A stretch of 64,000 nt of DNA from Xenoacremonium recifei (Eukaryota > Ascomycota > Sordariomycetes > Hypocreales > Nectriaceae): assembly GCA_012184525.1 (NCBI GenBank), contig WOFQ01000005.1, forward strand, positions 992,001-1,056,000, in the 5' to 3' direction. A program made the translations under genes and the position numbers. The number at the start of each line of letters is the position of its first letter. Position 1 is the stretch's first letter. Below, piece after piece: positions 23,780 through 35,125 of this stretch. The notes under the pieces are model-generated. The model was not told the origin of the DNA. It was given only the letters and a program-made list of their open reading frames with translations, and searched no databases.

Positions 23780-25660
23780 ATGGCTTCTGCATCGCAAGTG
23801 CCGAACGGCGTCGATCCGGAGGAAAAGAAGAAGTTGATCCTCTGCTTCGACGGCACTGGCAACAAGTTTATGGGGTCAAATGCCGACACCAATGTCGTCA
23901 AGATCCTCCGCAAGCTCGACCGCAACCACCCCAACCAGTTCCACTACTACCAGAGTAAGTGACCCATCAATAAGAAGGATTCGACGACGCTCATCCATGA
24001 ATAGCTGGCATTGGTACCTATGACATCAATGAGTCCTCTGTGAACAAGGGCGTGTTCGGCGAGTTTCGCAGTAATATCTCTAAGACCATCGATTCCGGCT
24101 TCGGCACTACCTTCGATGCCCACGTTATCGCTGGTTATAGGTTCCTCATGCGATACTATGAGACTGTAAGTAGACTCTTTTACCTTCTGCCTTTCCTTAT
24201 AGCTAAAGTCTCTCGCAGGGCGCCAAGATTTACATCTTCGGCTTCAGTCGTGGTGCCTTCACCGCAAAGTTCCTTGCTCGCATGGTCAACAAAGTCGGTC
24301 TCCTCTGCAAGGGTAATGAAGAGATGGTCCCATTTGCCTACAAACTCTACCAGCTCTACCTCCAGGGTAAGACGAAAGACCGCGAGGCTTCTCAATGTAG
24401 CGCTTCTCATGAAGAGGCTGAACACGCGCTCAACGGTTCCACGGAACGCACTCCCTTGTTGAGACAGGATTCCATGTTGGCTGGTAACGGGCCGGTCAAG
24501 CAGAGCGATGCCACCAAAGATGCACTGAATGAGATTGAAGCGTTCAGCCAGACCTTCTGTCGCAAGGAATTGAACGCAGATGGCGAAGAGGAGAACATCA
24601 AGGTCTTCTTCCTCGGTATGTGGGATTGCGTCGCCTCCGTTGCAGTCCTCGAGCGGAAGGCTCCCGTGCCCACCGCCGTCACCGGCACAGCTCATCACGT
24701 TCGCCACGCAGTCGCTGTCGACGAGCGTCGCGTCAAGTTCAAGCCCGCTCTGCTGGCTCAAGATATCAAGAACGCCATCAATCACGGGCATGAAGAGCAT
24801 AACCATAACACGCAAGAGGACATAAAGGAGGTCTGGTTCCCTGGCAATCACGGCGACGTTGGTGGTGGCTGGCCTGCGTTCGAACCTGTGGAGCCGGAGA
24901 AGATCAGCTTCGGCCGCCGGATTATTAACTTCTTCACCACTTGGAAGGACGAAAAACCAAATCTGAAGGACGACCGTCTGCAGATGAGCGACATTCCTCT
25001 GGAATGGATGATCCGCCAGGTGATCAGCGTTGGCAAAGAGGAACCAGACGCCGCAGTGCACTGGTGCGATAGTCTCGACAACTTCACGAAACTGATGAAT
25101 GATGACAAGAAGAGATTGCAAGCTAGCAGAGGCTTCATGCATGACTGTCTCTCATTTGGCTACGGAACTGCCTTCTTCAAGGTCTGTATGTGGAAGTTTA
25201 TGGGTAAGTCTTCGTCTATCCCTTTGTTGGTGAGCCAAAGTTGACACAGCATATAGAATGGCTGCCGTTCCTGACTCGCTGGGAACTGAACGACCGAGAG
25301 ACCAACGGAAAGCTCCTTGGATGGGAGGCCAAGACATGGCCTCCTAACAGAGCCTCCGCTCGGGATATTCCTCGAGGTGCAGTCCTGCACCAGTCACTCC
25401 TGGATCGCCTCGAGGCTTTTCCAGACTACAAGCCTAAGAACAATCATGGCGATGGTTCCGAGGCGTGCTTGTTGACAGACGCGAAGATCACGGTGTATGA
25501 CCCATCAAAACGGCACAGCAATCATCACGCTAAGTTCAAGATCCACGAGAGTATTACCGTTGAGAACGTGCGCGGCTCTCGGGAGGAGAAGAAGGTGCTC
25601 GAAGTAGAGGACTGCCCTCGACATCAGACTTATGACTTCAACCGCCATGAAGCTCTTTGA
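23780..25660 (+). CDS. DUF2235 alpha/beta-hydrolase-fold protein
   Basis: Four exons, 23780-23954, 24005-24165, 24219-25203 and 25257-25660, introns 50, 53 and 53 nt, give 574 residues. The DUF2235 signature starts near residue 17 with KLILCFDGTGNKF, and the nucleophile elbow IFGFSRGAF (Ser122) is assembled across the second intron. Later conserved blocks include FFLGMWDCVASV and VWFPGNHGDVGGGW (His/Asp region). The same fold is found in bacterial Tle1 phospholipase effectors; fungal members are mostly uncharacterised and may be lipases or esterases. No signal peptide is visible from the chosen ATG. Confidence 0.87.
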
Positions 25661-26009
25661 TAGCCTTCCGGCAAAGAAACGGAGTACTGGAGCGTTGGTG
25701 TCATAGGCGAACATGAATTAGCGCGAGATGATTGATTTCTGTTTCTTTCTGCCTGGTCGTTCAGGGATTTTGCAAGGTGTCGTAACCAGACGGAAATACA
25801 ATATGTTCAAGTTCTATGGAGTTTCACAATATTAAATATACTGAAATACGCCCAGCTAAAATGCGTTTAATCATGAAGCTGATTATTGATGAACCGCAAA
25901 CCTTAGTGATATTACGATAGTCATCATTCGACGAAGGTGTATTGTCAGCTATCTGGCTAGCCTCTTCCTGACGTCTACGCTTCGCAACCCCATTCACTTC
26001 AGGCGTCGA
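25661..26009. other. Convergent 3' intergenic region
   Basis: 349 AT-rich bp between the convergent stops of the DUF2235 and dehalogenase genes; 3' ends only. Confidence 0.4.
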
Positions 26010-26735
26010 CTACTTCTGTGAAGCCAGTTCGGCCTCCAAGGCATCTGCCATGGCTCCTAACGTGTCAAACTTCCAGTCAAATACTGGTTCCAGGCGCCTC
26101 CCCACAACAGCGTTTTGCCGTGCAATCCAGGACGTCTTGAAACCCATCTTCTTCGCCGTGTGATGGTCATGCGTCTGGCTTTGAGCTGTATGCAGAATGT
26201 CCTTCTTCTCGATGTCAAATTTCTCCTTTACCTTCTCAACCAGATACTCAAAGTTGTGCGGATCCGGCTTGTAGCTGCCAATCTCCTCAGCAGTGAGAAC
26301 GAGATCAAACTTGACGCCTTCCATCGGGCCAGCGTTAGATTCGGCGAAGGACGAAATGTCGACATTGGATAGAACGACTAGTTTATAGAACTTGCCGAGG
26401 CGCTTCAATGCGTCCACAGTATCTGGAAATGCGGGCCATTTGCCAACAGATGCGCCAAAGGCCTCGCTCTGCTCCGCGGGAGGCGCGGGGAATCCCAGAC
26501 GACCGGCGATCTGAGGGTGGATAGTCGCCAGCAGCTTGGAATATTTCATATCCGGAGTCTTAGTTTGTTGTTGGCGCTCGAGATCAAATACCAACTCCAT
26601 GACCTCTTCTTTCGAGAGAGATGTGTTGTTCGCACTCAGAAGGGGTTGGAGAGCGTCGTAAACGCCACCCTCCCAATCGATGAGCGTGCCGTAGACATCG
26701 AAAGAAAGCAATTTGTAGTCTGATAGCTTGGACAT
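26010..26735 (-). CDS. Haloacid dehalogenase, type II-like (HAD superfamily)
   Basis: A single exon of 241 residues, the normal length. HAD motif I is LLSFDVYGTLIDWE with nucleophile Asp13, motif II is VVLSNVD, the motif III lysine lies in GSYKPDPHNF, and the acidic motif IV corresponds to the segment around ILHTAQSQTHDHHTAKKMG, where the usual Asp pair seems replaced by Ala-Gln-Ser. It resembles 2-haloacid dehalogenases, which hydrolyse small 2-haloacids or phosphoesters in the cytosol; in fungi the real substrate is usually unknown. Confidence 0.87.
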   Translation of the reverse strand: MSKLSDYKLLSFDVYGTLIDWEGGVYDALQPLLSANNTSLSKEEVMELVFDLERQQQTKTPDMKYSKLLATIHPQIAGRLGFPAPPAEQSEAFGASVGKWPAFPDTVDALKRLGKFYKLVVLSNVDISSFAESNAGPMEGVKFDLVLTAEEIGSYKPDPHNFEYLVEKVKEKFDIEKKDILHTAQSQTHDHHTAKKMGFKTSWIARQNAVVGRRLEPVFDWKFDTLGAMADALEAELASQK

Positions 26736-27912
26736 TGTGAGCTGGTGGAATTGTGAACAAATGGCAACACGATACTTTGAGTTAAAGGTGAGGATTCAGA
26801 AAATCGGAGGCAGATTTCCTCAACGTCTCAGTTTAAATACTGCGCCGGAGGCGGGGGCGGGGTAAATCAAGTGCGCCGGAAATAGTGGCCGTAGGCCGTA
26901 GATAACTCTTTTGAAGCATTCAGGATCGTTGATATGATGCCAAGATATGTCAAGTATTGCTAGAATAGGCGTGGAAGGGCGCACGAAGGGCGTGGCAGAC
27001 ATGATCTACGCTTGGAATGAGCGGTTACCATCGCTTCATGCTAGGTAGCTATCTGGAGGACCATAAATCTCAAGGCATAAGTCATTAGAGGGCGTCGTAC
27101 ACAGTTTCCGTGATAGCTGATATCTACATAGATAGCGTAATCTCGAATCCTGCCAAATTACGACATTGACCTGATTTCGCGGGTCCGATTTACGACATCG
27201 ACAAAGGGGCCCTTTCGTGAAGACTTTGACGTCAAATAAGTAAATGCCCCATATCAGCCACTAAAGAGGTATCTTAACCAAATTTTTTTCAATGCGCTCT
27301 GTTTCGTCTATTTATTTGATTGTATACTTATGTGGTCTTGATGCCATCAGGTTCAAGGGAATTGAGTTTAATCTTGCTTCAGGAAGAAGCACGTTGTCAA
27401 GTTAGTTATTAATTGTAAGGTTTGCCTGTAAATCCCATTTTATATAAACCCTCAGATGCATAGGGAATAATGAGGTGATTGGGAACTTACTTATAGCTGG
27501 CCACCCAGCGGGTTCTGCTCTCGGGCCTTCGGCTAAGATTGAATGACGCGACACCTTATTTCATCATCCCTGAACTAAATCTGCCATTGGCCAACCTTTT
27601 GATCTAAGACCGATTGATGGTAGTCTAGGATGAGTAGCATCCAACGGTCTAGACAACTTTCTTGCTTACGAAAGATTTAATGTTGAACACTGATCCTGCA
27701 AACTGAGCGGTGGCCTTTCCCGATTCAATTTGTCTGGCTAGTGATACCGAGCACGCTAATGCAACCTGCTGACAAGCTCCACAAGTCCTGGAAGGAACAT
27801 TTGGATTATTAATAGACAATAAAATGTTTCGAGGCATCGCTCGCAGCTGGAAGCTCTCGTCAATTCACACGAATTTACAACTTCCTTCAATCGAATAGCT
27901 GGACTGGACAAC
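26736..27912. promoter_or_regulatory. Divergent intergenic 1.18 kb
   Basis: Between the divergent starts of the dehalogenase and the bZIP-like gene. AT-rich, with only short frames of about 60 codons. No operator or RNA gene recognised. Confidence 0.35.
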
Positions 27913-28839
27913 ATGGAGTTGCAGACAATCTTTGCTGATGTGCTGATTAATGTTCAGCCCATGAAGCAGCGCCTTGAGGCCAAGAGCAATCTGGAGGATT
28001 GGACTGGCGTCACAAGCACAGCACAGCGGCGGAAGTTGCAGAACCGTCTGAACCAAAGAGCTTACAGTGAGTGATTCTTTAGAATGATGTGGTTGACTTA
28101 TTAACACAATGCAGGAAGACGAAAAGAAAATTCGCAAAAAGTCTTCGTAACAGGGAAGGATCATGCAAACATTTCACTAGAGGATGGACCGCGCCTCACA
28201 GAAGAGCAGAAGAAAATATGCCAGTCTTTATACCGACAGAAGCGTACATTGGCGCTAGCCTTTGAGCAACAAGCTGCAGCTGAGTACCTGCAGGGGACCT
28301 ATAATATCTCACGTCTTCCAACTCTGCTGTCTGTAAACGTCTTCAATGCCATCTCGCGCAACGCTGCAGCCCTCGGCATGCCAACCGAATTGCTTGAGTG
28401 CGATGCGTTTTCGCCGTTCTATCAAAGACAATCAGCATTAGGGCCCTCTGGAATGGCGTATCATAACATATTGCCAGATGCCTGTCCACTCTCCCTTCGG
28501 CCGACGGCTTTGCAAATGGCTATACCTCATCATACCTGGATGGATCTGTTCCCCATCCCACAACTGAGAGATAATCTTCTCCTAGCACTTACTCAACTTA
28601 CCCTGTCCAAGGAAGAAGCCTTGTGTTTTGACATGGTAGAAATCGGAGACGGAACAGGCATAAACAAACCCGCGATTATTGTATGGGGCGAACCATGGGA
28701 TCCACGGTCGTGGGAAGTCAGTATCCCATTCTTGAAGAAATGGGGCTGGCTTCTGAAAGGGTGTCCTGAATTGATAGAGTCAACAAATTACTGGCGAGCG
28801 CAGAGGAGAGAACGGAGGATCGTTTACAACGTGGGCTGA
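27913..28839 (+). CDS. DUF3425-type bZIP-like transcription factor
   Basis: Exons 27913-28066 and 28115-28839 (48-nt intron, GTGAGT...ATGCAG, phase 1) give 292 residues. The basic region RRKLQNRLNQRAYRRRK, formed across the intron near residues 43-59, carries the bZIP Asn-x7-Arg core. A clear leucine zipper does not follow. The C-terminal half has DUF3425 traits: FNAISRNAAALGMP, then MAIPHHTWMDLFPIPQLRDN and the Trp-rich WGEPWDPRSWEVSIPFLKKW. Such proteins are nuclear regulators specific to filamentous fungi; targets are unknown. Confidence 0.85.
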
Positions 28840-29385
28840 ACCATGGGGTCAAAGTTCTGACATGTCGAAAACCGATGAGACATTTATCAGTCAATAGCAG
28901 TCTCGATATGTTTTCTTGTCTCTGGACCTTGTTCATCATCAGGGGAGTGTGGGCTCAGGCTGGGTATACGTACCATACCTGGAGACCGTCCAATAACAGA
29001 ACGCTGCAAGCATAATGGAACAATCGCATTTCACCCAATTACTTCTGCAAGAACTACACCGTATGAAGTTAGAATGACATCTCCTGTCGAAAATCACATC
29101 GTTCTTGAATTATGTAAGCGGAGCTGTCACCTCCGTCGCCGAATTCCGGGGCTCCATCATGGCCAGACTTGGCGGAGGGGACATGCATCATCAGTGGAAA
29201 TCGGCCCAGATGACCTTGAAGAGCATGGAGGTTTTCGTATGTATAGGGACCTTGATGAAGAGCAATGGATGAGTATATAAGACCTCCCTCTATCTTCAAG
29301 TCTGGCCACTGTGTTGACCTTATTTCCTCTTTATTGGCAGTAACTTGATCAACATATTCGCATAACTGGACTCAAAATTTTAGCA
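28840..29385. promoter_or_regulatory. Intergenic 546 bp with TATA box
   Basis: Between the bZIP-like gene and the Kelch gene. TATATAA at 29274-29280 lies 106 bp before the Kelch ATG and is a likely core promoter. Nothing else recognised. Confidence 0.45.
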
Positions 29386-30469
29386 ATGGCTTATAACTCA
29401 CAGTTGGCTTCCGCTACATGGAGGCACATTATCTCCCGTGTGCGCTTGTACCGATCATCCCAAGCTGTTGCAGTGGTCGGAAAACAAGTGTACATCTTTG
29501 GAGGCGAGCTCATGCCTCGTGAGCCTGTTGACAATAAACTGGATGTTGTTAATCTCGGTAGTGAAGATGGTAAGTCAGAAACCACAGCAAGTATTGGATG
29601 GACCAGCCACTGACGACTAGTCAGAGTATGGTGTCCAGACACTTCCTACGCCAGCTGAGGCACCCTCGCCCAGAGTCGGCAGCCCCAGCACGACTATCGG
29701 CGAAGATATCTGGATCTTCTCTGGCCGTGGTGGTCTTGAGATGAAGCCTATCGAAGAGGACGGTGCCCTCTGGCGTTACAAGACTTCCAAAGCCCAGTGG
29801 AGTCTCATCCAACCATCTGATCCTTCTGCGCCTATTCCGGCCGGAAGAAGCTATCACTGCATTGCCTCTGATGGTGTCAACAGCATCTTCGTCCACTCTG
29901 GGTGTCCCGAACAGGGTCGACTTTCCGACTTGTGGGAATTTAATGTTGCGAAGACAACTTGGACCCAGTTGGCTGCCGCCCCAGCGCCAGCACGAGGCGG
30001 AGCTTCGATTGCATGCTCGAACGGCAAACTCTACCGTATAAATGGATTTGATGGTAAAACAGAACAAGGAGGCTTTTTGGATGTCTTTGACATTAAAGAT
30101 GGTTCATGGAGCACGATAAATTACGAGCCGAACGGCGTTGACGGCCCAGAACCCAGAAGCGTGGCAACTCTGTTGCCCGCCGTCATCCTGGGGAAGACCT
30201 ATCTGGTCACGATGTTTGGTGAGCGAGACCCCAGTGCCCTTGGACATGCAGGCGCAGGCAAAATGCTGGCCGATGCCTGGGCTTTCGACATTGAGATGGC
30301 TGCGTGGCAAAAACTCCAATTCGGGGACGATATTCCTGTCGCACGGGGTTGGTTCGATGCAGACGTGGCAAAGGTCGAGGGTGGAAGCGACAAGATTGTC
30401 ATTCATGGAGGGCTTGACGAAGAAAATAAGAGGCTTGGAGATGTTTGGGAATTGACGTTTACCTCGTAG
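29386..30469 (+). CDS. Kelch-repeat beta-propeller protein
   Basis: Exons 29386-29569 and 29625-30469 (55-nt intron, GTAAGT...GTCAG, phase 1) give 342 residues. Repeated Kelch-type blades are visible: SSQAVAVVGKQVYIFGGEL, GSPSTTIGEDIWIFSGRGG, GRSYHCIASDGVNSIFVHSG, ARGGASIACSNGKLYRINGF and the C-terminal DKIVIHGGLDEENKRLGD, each followed by a Trp-containing strand. The size and pattern recall single-domain cytosolic Kelch proteins such as plant nitrile-specifier-like proteins, but the iron-binding residues of those enzymes were not checked. Role unknown; protein interaction or a small-molecule lyase are both possible. Confidence 0.85.
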
Positions 30470-30838
30470 GAGTAATCGTTTCGAGCAGTCCCACTCGGGG
30501 CAGTGCGTTATTGTATTTATTGGAAAATGGACTACCCTACTTTGACCCTGGCATTATAATTAGCGGCCAATCCGAACGAGAGATTGCCAGAGCAGCTCCC
30601 TGACGCGTAATTCTCTAAGACGATCAGCGCAAAATAGTGTGCGGGGATCTCCGGGCTTCGAGGATCGGCATTCGTAAGCCTTGGATTAAGGGGATCCCAG
30701 TAATGACGCACAAATGATTAGCCGGTAGGGCTGACTCGAAACTCTTCCACGATTGACGAAGGCCTCCCAATTCAGCCCTATAAGTTTGGCTGATGAAATT
30801 GACGACTGCTTCCAACAGGTTTGGAATTGAGGGCAAAG
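30470..30838. other. Intergenic 369 bp
   Basis: Between the Kelch gene and the Zn2Cys6 gene, both on the plus strand. No feature recognised. Confidence 0.35.
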
Positions 30839-32119
30839 ATGGAACAACAACAGGTGCGGCCTACCAAGGCGAGATTGAACCATAAGAAATCCAAGACGGG
30901 TTGCGAAAGATGCAAGCTCCGTAAGGTCAAGGTTAGTGACGTCGCCATCCCGCAACCCGAAGCCCTTTCTGACGCTTTCCAGTGCGATGAGCAGAAGCCT
31001 CAATGCGCAGCTTGCATTCGCCATGGAGAGACCTGCGTCTACAACAACTTCAAGCTCTCTCCACCAATCCGATCATCTGCTTCGCCCCCTGTGCGGCGAT
31101 CTAGCATCCCCGCCCAGCCTGATCTGTACGCCATTCCAGAGACGAAGGCAGAGCGCATGCGGCAATTGAGACTACTGCACAACTTCTATGGGCCAGTCTG
31201 TAAGAATTTTGTCGAGCAGAGTAACGTCGTTGAGCGAGGCCAAGAGTTCATGGCCACGTGGCTTTCGCACGTCCCGGTGCTCGCGTTCCAACATGACAAC
31301 CTCTTGTACGCCATATTCTCGATATCTAACACGTCTCTGCTGCGGCACCAGCATGACATCCCAGACTTGCAATCCAGTCGCGATCGGTACCAACTCCTAG
31401 CTCTGCAGGAACAGCGTAAAGCAGTTGAAACCTACGGCCTTAGAAATGCCGAGTCCATTCATTTCGCGGCATTGCTGATACAACTCAACGGCTTCGCCAT
31501 GCTCCAGGAGCAGCTCCACCCGGACTCGGGTTATGTTCCAATATTGAACTGGCTGCAATCGGGATACCTTGCCGGACAAATCTTGGCCCAGGCCCTTGCA
31601 TCAGCTGGAACTGATGCTGATTGCTCTAAAGTTGGTCATTTTCTCAACGTCGAGCCAAGGTTCACCTTTGACGTAAACTATGTCTATTACAATGAGATCC
31701 CACACCAATCGCGCAACATTCTCAACCACGACAAAGACGAACTATCAGATGCCGTTGTCGAGCATATCTATATAAATACCTTGCGCTATCTTGGCGCCAT
31801 CAAGCGATCAATTGATGGCCGAGAACCTTCATACTCATCTGGACGAAGAATACAGGGATTCTCTTTGCTGCTGGGGAACGGGTTCATAACACTTTTGGAG
31901 GAGGGAAGACCTAGAGCGCTCGTCATTTTGGCGCACCTTTTTGCTTGGATACACCAGCTGGAGGAAAAGTCTTGGTGGATTGGAGAAGCGCCCTATAAGG
32001 CCGTACATGCGATTTCGCGCTGCCTTGAGACTTGTCCTGACAGCGTTGTGGAGGAGATGCAATGGCCGCGAGATATTGTCAACCAGTCGCAGAGGAAATC
32101 CGTAGAGATGGGCATTTAA
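30839..32119 (+). CDS. Zn2Cys6 transcription factor, Upc2-like layout
   Basis: Exons 30839-30931 and 30983-32119 give 409 residues. The intron is 51 nt, a multiple of three without an in-frame stop, so an unspliced frame would also be open; splicing restores the zinc cluster Cys-x2-Cys-x6-Cys-x6-Cys-x2-Cys-x6-Cys (GCERCKLRKVKC ... CAACIRHGETC). The rest follows the short sterol-regulator-like plan, with MRQLRLLHNFYGPVCKNF and LAFQHDNLLYAIFSISNTSL. The ATG at 30839 is the first true ATG; the frame extends upstream only to a TTG. It is a nuclear regulator with unknown target. Confidence 0.85.
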   Translation: MEQQQVRPTKARLNHKKSKTGCERCKLRKVKVSDVAIPQPEALSDAFQCDEQKPQCAACIRHGETCVYNNFKLSPPIRSSASPPVRRSSIPAQPDLYAIPETKAERMRQLRLLHNFYGPVCKNFVEQSNVVERGQEFMATWLSHVPVLAFQHDNLLYAIFSISNTSLLRHQHDIPDLQSSRDRYQLLALQEQRKAVETYGLRNAESIHFAALLIQLNGFAMLQEQLHPDSGYVPILNWLQSGYLAGQILAQALASAGTDADCSKVGHFLNVEPRFTFDVNYVYYNEIPHQSRNILNHDKDELSDAVVEHIYINTLRYLGAIKRSIDGREPSYSSGRRIQGFSLLLGNGFITLLEEGRPRALVILAHLFAWIHQLEEKSWWIGEAPYKAVHAISRCLETCPDSVVEEMQWPRDIVNQSQRKSVEMGI

Positions 32120-32921
32120 TGTATTCACTACCAGCTAGCTAGAAATTAGAGAAACATCATTCCAGAAAAACTAAAAGAATGTCTCAACACTCCTATGACG
32201 TGCTGAGTGAGGCAATATTCGTACCCGAGGAGCGATGGAGGATGGAGTGCTAGGGTCCTAGCTTCTGGGAGGTGTTCAGACGATTTCCATAGGTCACTAA
32301 AAACAACTCGCTTTCACATAGGGGTTTCCGAGATCTTGAGCAACATGCTTCTTTCTTTTCCAAGGATATTTTACGAAAGCGATTCTGAAATTGCACAGCC
32401 CCAAGTTCCTTGCATCTTAACACTTGGTGATGCAGAAGGACGGGGTCTGCCTTAGTGGGTAAGCGAGTGGTCGATCACCTAGCTTGTCAGAGCAATTTTC
32501 CCGAAACCGAGATGCCATCCCCGCCTGAGACACAGCCTTATGGGAGGATTCAAGGAACAAAACAAATTGCTTGCTTTCTCATTTGCTGCTAAAATATCCA
32601 TGAGCTTGGTGACGAGCTCGTGCATATCCACCATAGCTGTCACCATGCAGCGCCAGCAAGAGAGCTGAGACGCAAGCACATGCCGAAACCTCGAGTCCAG
32701 CGCTTGGTGAGACCCAGCCAGGAACATTTCCCGAAACCGAGCTGGCAGTCAGGGCCAAAGCAAGCTCCTCCCCAGCATTAGACGAAGGATCTGCAACACC
32801 ATTGCAACAGAAAAAATCGTGGAGAACGGAGGAGATGATAACGGCAATGATGACGACGATGTGCAGCTGTTGAAATGAACATCTATATAAGCATCGGGGC
32901 CAGGCTGTTGGTATCGACAAC
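32120..32921. promoter_or_regulatory. Intergenic 802 bp with a 15-bp direct repeat and a TATA box
   Basis: TTTCCCGAAACCGAG occurs at 32497-32511 and again at 32727-32741 in the same orientation. A TATATAA at 32884-32890 lies close to the membrane-protein gene. The region also contains an antisense frame of about 110 codons with no family resemblance. Confidence 0.45.
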
Positions 32922-33954
32922 ATGCCAAGCCCTGAAAGCTTGAAGCAAGATCAACAGCAACTTTACCGCCTCATCGCCAAGCACCTCCACTCGGAAGTCA
33001 ACATGGGTTCAGTCACTGACCAAGGCTTGGCTATCGGCGAAATCGCTGCCTTTGGCATCCTGCTCATCATTAATATCTTCGTCCTCGTTCGTCACGGGTT
33101 CAAACGCCAGACGGGCTTCATCTTCCTGTTTATATTCTCCGCAGTTCGTGTCGCCGGCGGCGTCCTGCAAGTCGTCGGCGACGAGGATGACAACACCGAC
33201 GTCCTGGAATGGGCCACCATCATGAAGATGGTCGGCCTGACTCCTCTCCTTCTGGCGAGCCTTGGGATACTCGGTCGCCTGTACGTATATGCTCAACTCG
33301 GGATTGAAGGAAAGCGATGGACTCTAACGAAAGGTCAATAGGGTCTTCGAGACATCCACAACTGTTCCAACTGGGCGCTGGGATACAACAGTAGCCAGAG
33401 CGGAAGAACGAACTGGATTGTATGTGCTTATGATTGCAGACTGGTGTTTACTACTAACGTCTCCTTGTAGGATCAAGTTGGTGACCGGAAGAATCACCAA
33501 GACGCACTCGCGACGCCATCGACTAACCATGTTTCTCTCTCTACCCGCCATCATCGCTCTCATTCTATCCATCAATGGTGGTATCGACGAATTTTCGGAC
33601 GACGACCAAAGCTCAGGGCTACACCTACTTCGAGCCGCGATGATCATGTACCTGATCATATACATCCTCCTGGTTGTGATGTGTCTCTCCACGCTGAAAG
33701 ATTACTCGCGAATGATTCACAGTCAGGAGCGCATGATGTTTGGGCTGCTGATTGCCCTTCCTTTCCTTGCCTGTCGCCTTATCTATAGCATGATTGGATG
33801 CTTTGGTCACGATTCGCGGTTCTCTCCAGTTGGAGGCGATCCTACATTGATGCTTTGCATGGCCACGATCGAGGAGTTCATCATTGTGGTTACGTACACG
33901 TTCATAGGTCTTTTCACTCCGCCAGTGAAAGTTCCTACGACAGACAAGGTCTAA
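32922..33954 (+). CDS. Multi-pass membrane protein, DUF7702-like
   Basis: Exons 32922-33280, 33342-33419 and 33471-33954 (introns 61 and 51 nt) give 306 residues from the first ATG. The second intron is a multiple of three without stops but has clear GTATGT, CTAAC and TAG signals. About seven hydrophobic segments are seen, starting with GEIAAFGILLIINIFVLVRHG; the RVAGGVLQVVGDE and FLACRLIYSM segments match the fungal integral-membrane family now called DUF7702. The TATA box at 32884 sits only 32 bp before the first ATG, so translation may really begin at 33003 (MGSVTDQGL), giving 279 residues. Function unknown. Confidence 0.75.
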
Positions 33955-34559
33955 GGGGTGGGTCTTTCAGACATTTGGGTCACGACAAGGGAACCTAGAA
34001 AGTCCCTTGGTTGACTTAGCTTTCTCACTTGAGATGGCTATGAGGTGGCGGCAGTCAAAATCCATACCAAGATTGCTTTACGTCAAGTTCCATGAAGAGA
34101 GTCGGCGAGCTGATTTCTGTTTCAGTTAGTGATATTGCTACGCGACTCGAAAGCGAAGGAGTTTATCAGTTTTTGAGGGTATCATTTCTTCCACAGTAAT
34201 CTTGCCAAATAACTTTCTCGCTCTTCAATCATTGATTTCGTATTGTACAACATCGTGTCCGTCTTTTGCCATTCGTCCTTTCACCTTCGACATACTTCTA
34301 GTCGGTCACCAAGTGCACCAACAAGGGTGACACCATCGGCGAGGATTGCCCCAGTTCGGCTGCCCTCGATAAATCCTTCGAGGTATCCCAGTGTCTTTGG
34401 GGTTTCGTCCTCTGAGGCTGCAGAATCATGATGTACCCCCAGTCAGTGATTGCCTGTGCCCGGTTGGAGGCGTAGCTGTCCCTTTTCCGATTCTTCAGTT
34501 ATGTCGTCTTGTATTCCCCTGTCCAGGGAACCCGATAGTGTCCAGACCCAAAAAAACCA
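33955..34559. other. Intergenic region left of the retroelement relic
   Basis: About 600 bp after the membrane-protein gene. No gene recognised; the right part may be decayed retroelement sequence, but no conserved motif could be read there. Confidence 0.35.
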
Positions 34560-34980
34560 GACATCACACATGACATTTGCGCCGACACAGGATGCTCTAT
34601 GTCTCTGAGAGACAGAACATAGATAACGACACGCTACCCCGATCTTGAGATCAGAACAAGAGCTTCCCCCGCGATGGTACGTGGACTGGGAGACACAACA
34701 TACAGTACCGACAAATATGTTATCCTCCCCTTTTGTTTTGTCGGAAAGGATACGACCACTGGAACGAGGGCGGCAGCCTTCTTCACACGTGAACTGATGA
34801 TCGTCGACAACCTGAGACCAAACATCCTCATGGGGACAGATGTGATGGTTCCGGAAGAATTCGAACCGGCAGAGTAGGTTCGCCATATGTTCCCGAGCGC
34901 GTTGAGATTGTACTTGCTTTTGACATTGAATCAAGTACGAAGGTTTGCTCCGGATCGACGGCACGATCTGTAGGAGTCGT
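34560..34980 (+). mobile_element. Relic of a retrotransposon protease (retropepsin-like) region
   Basis: A retropepsin-type active site Asp-Thr-Gly (codons 34584-34592, in the context ADTGCSMSL) is followed, in one frame, by a segment ending at 34877 that keeps the later hallmarks of the fungal retroelement protease: an internal VRGLGDTTY, a hydrophobic sheet, and NILMGTDVM near the end. An in-frame TAG sits about 12 codons after the active site and a TAG closes the frame at 34877. Weak similarity seems to run on for about 100 bp. No reverse transcriptase, integrase or LTR was found. It is a short, inactive fungal retroelement fragment. Confidence 0.6.
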
Positions 34981-35125
34981 CCCTATGTGACAGTGGCAGG
35001 AATTGTAAGTACTTGCTTTCCTATATCGAAGGTAGGCGCCCCAAATTCATGAGTTGCAAGTCCCTACAGAGATTCCTTAGCTGGATGCGTTCGTACAACA
35101 ATTAGGAGTCTTGCGAGACGTCTGA

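Noticed and set aside
24180..25142. 320-codon open frame on the minus strand
   Set aside because: It lies opposite the well-supported DUF2235 gene, shows no family resemblance, and arises from codon bias on the coding strand.
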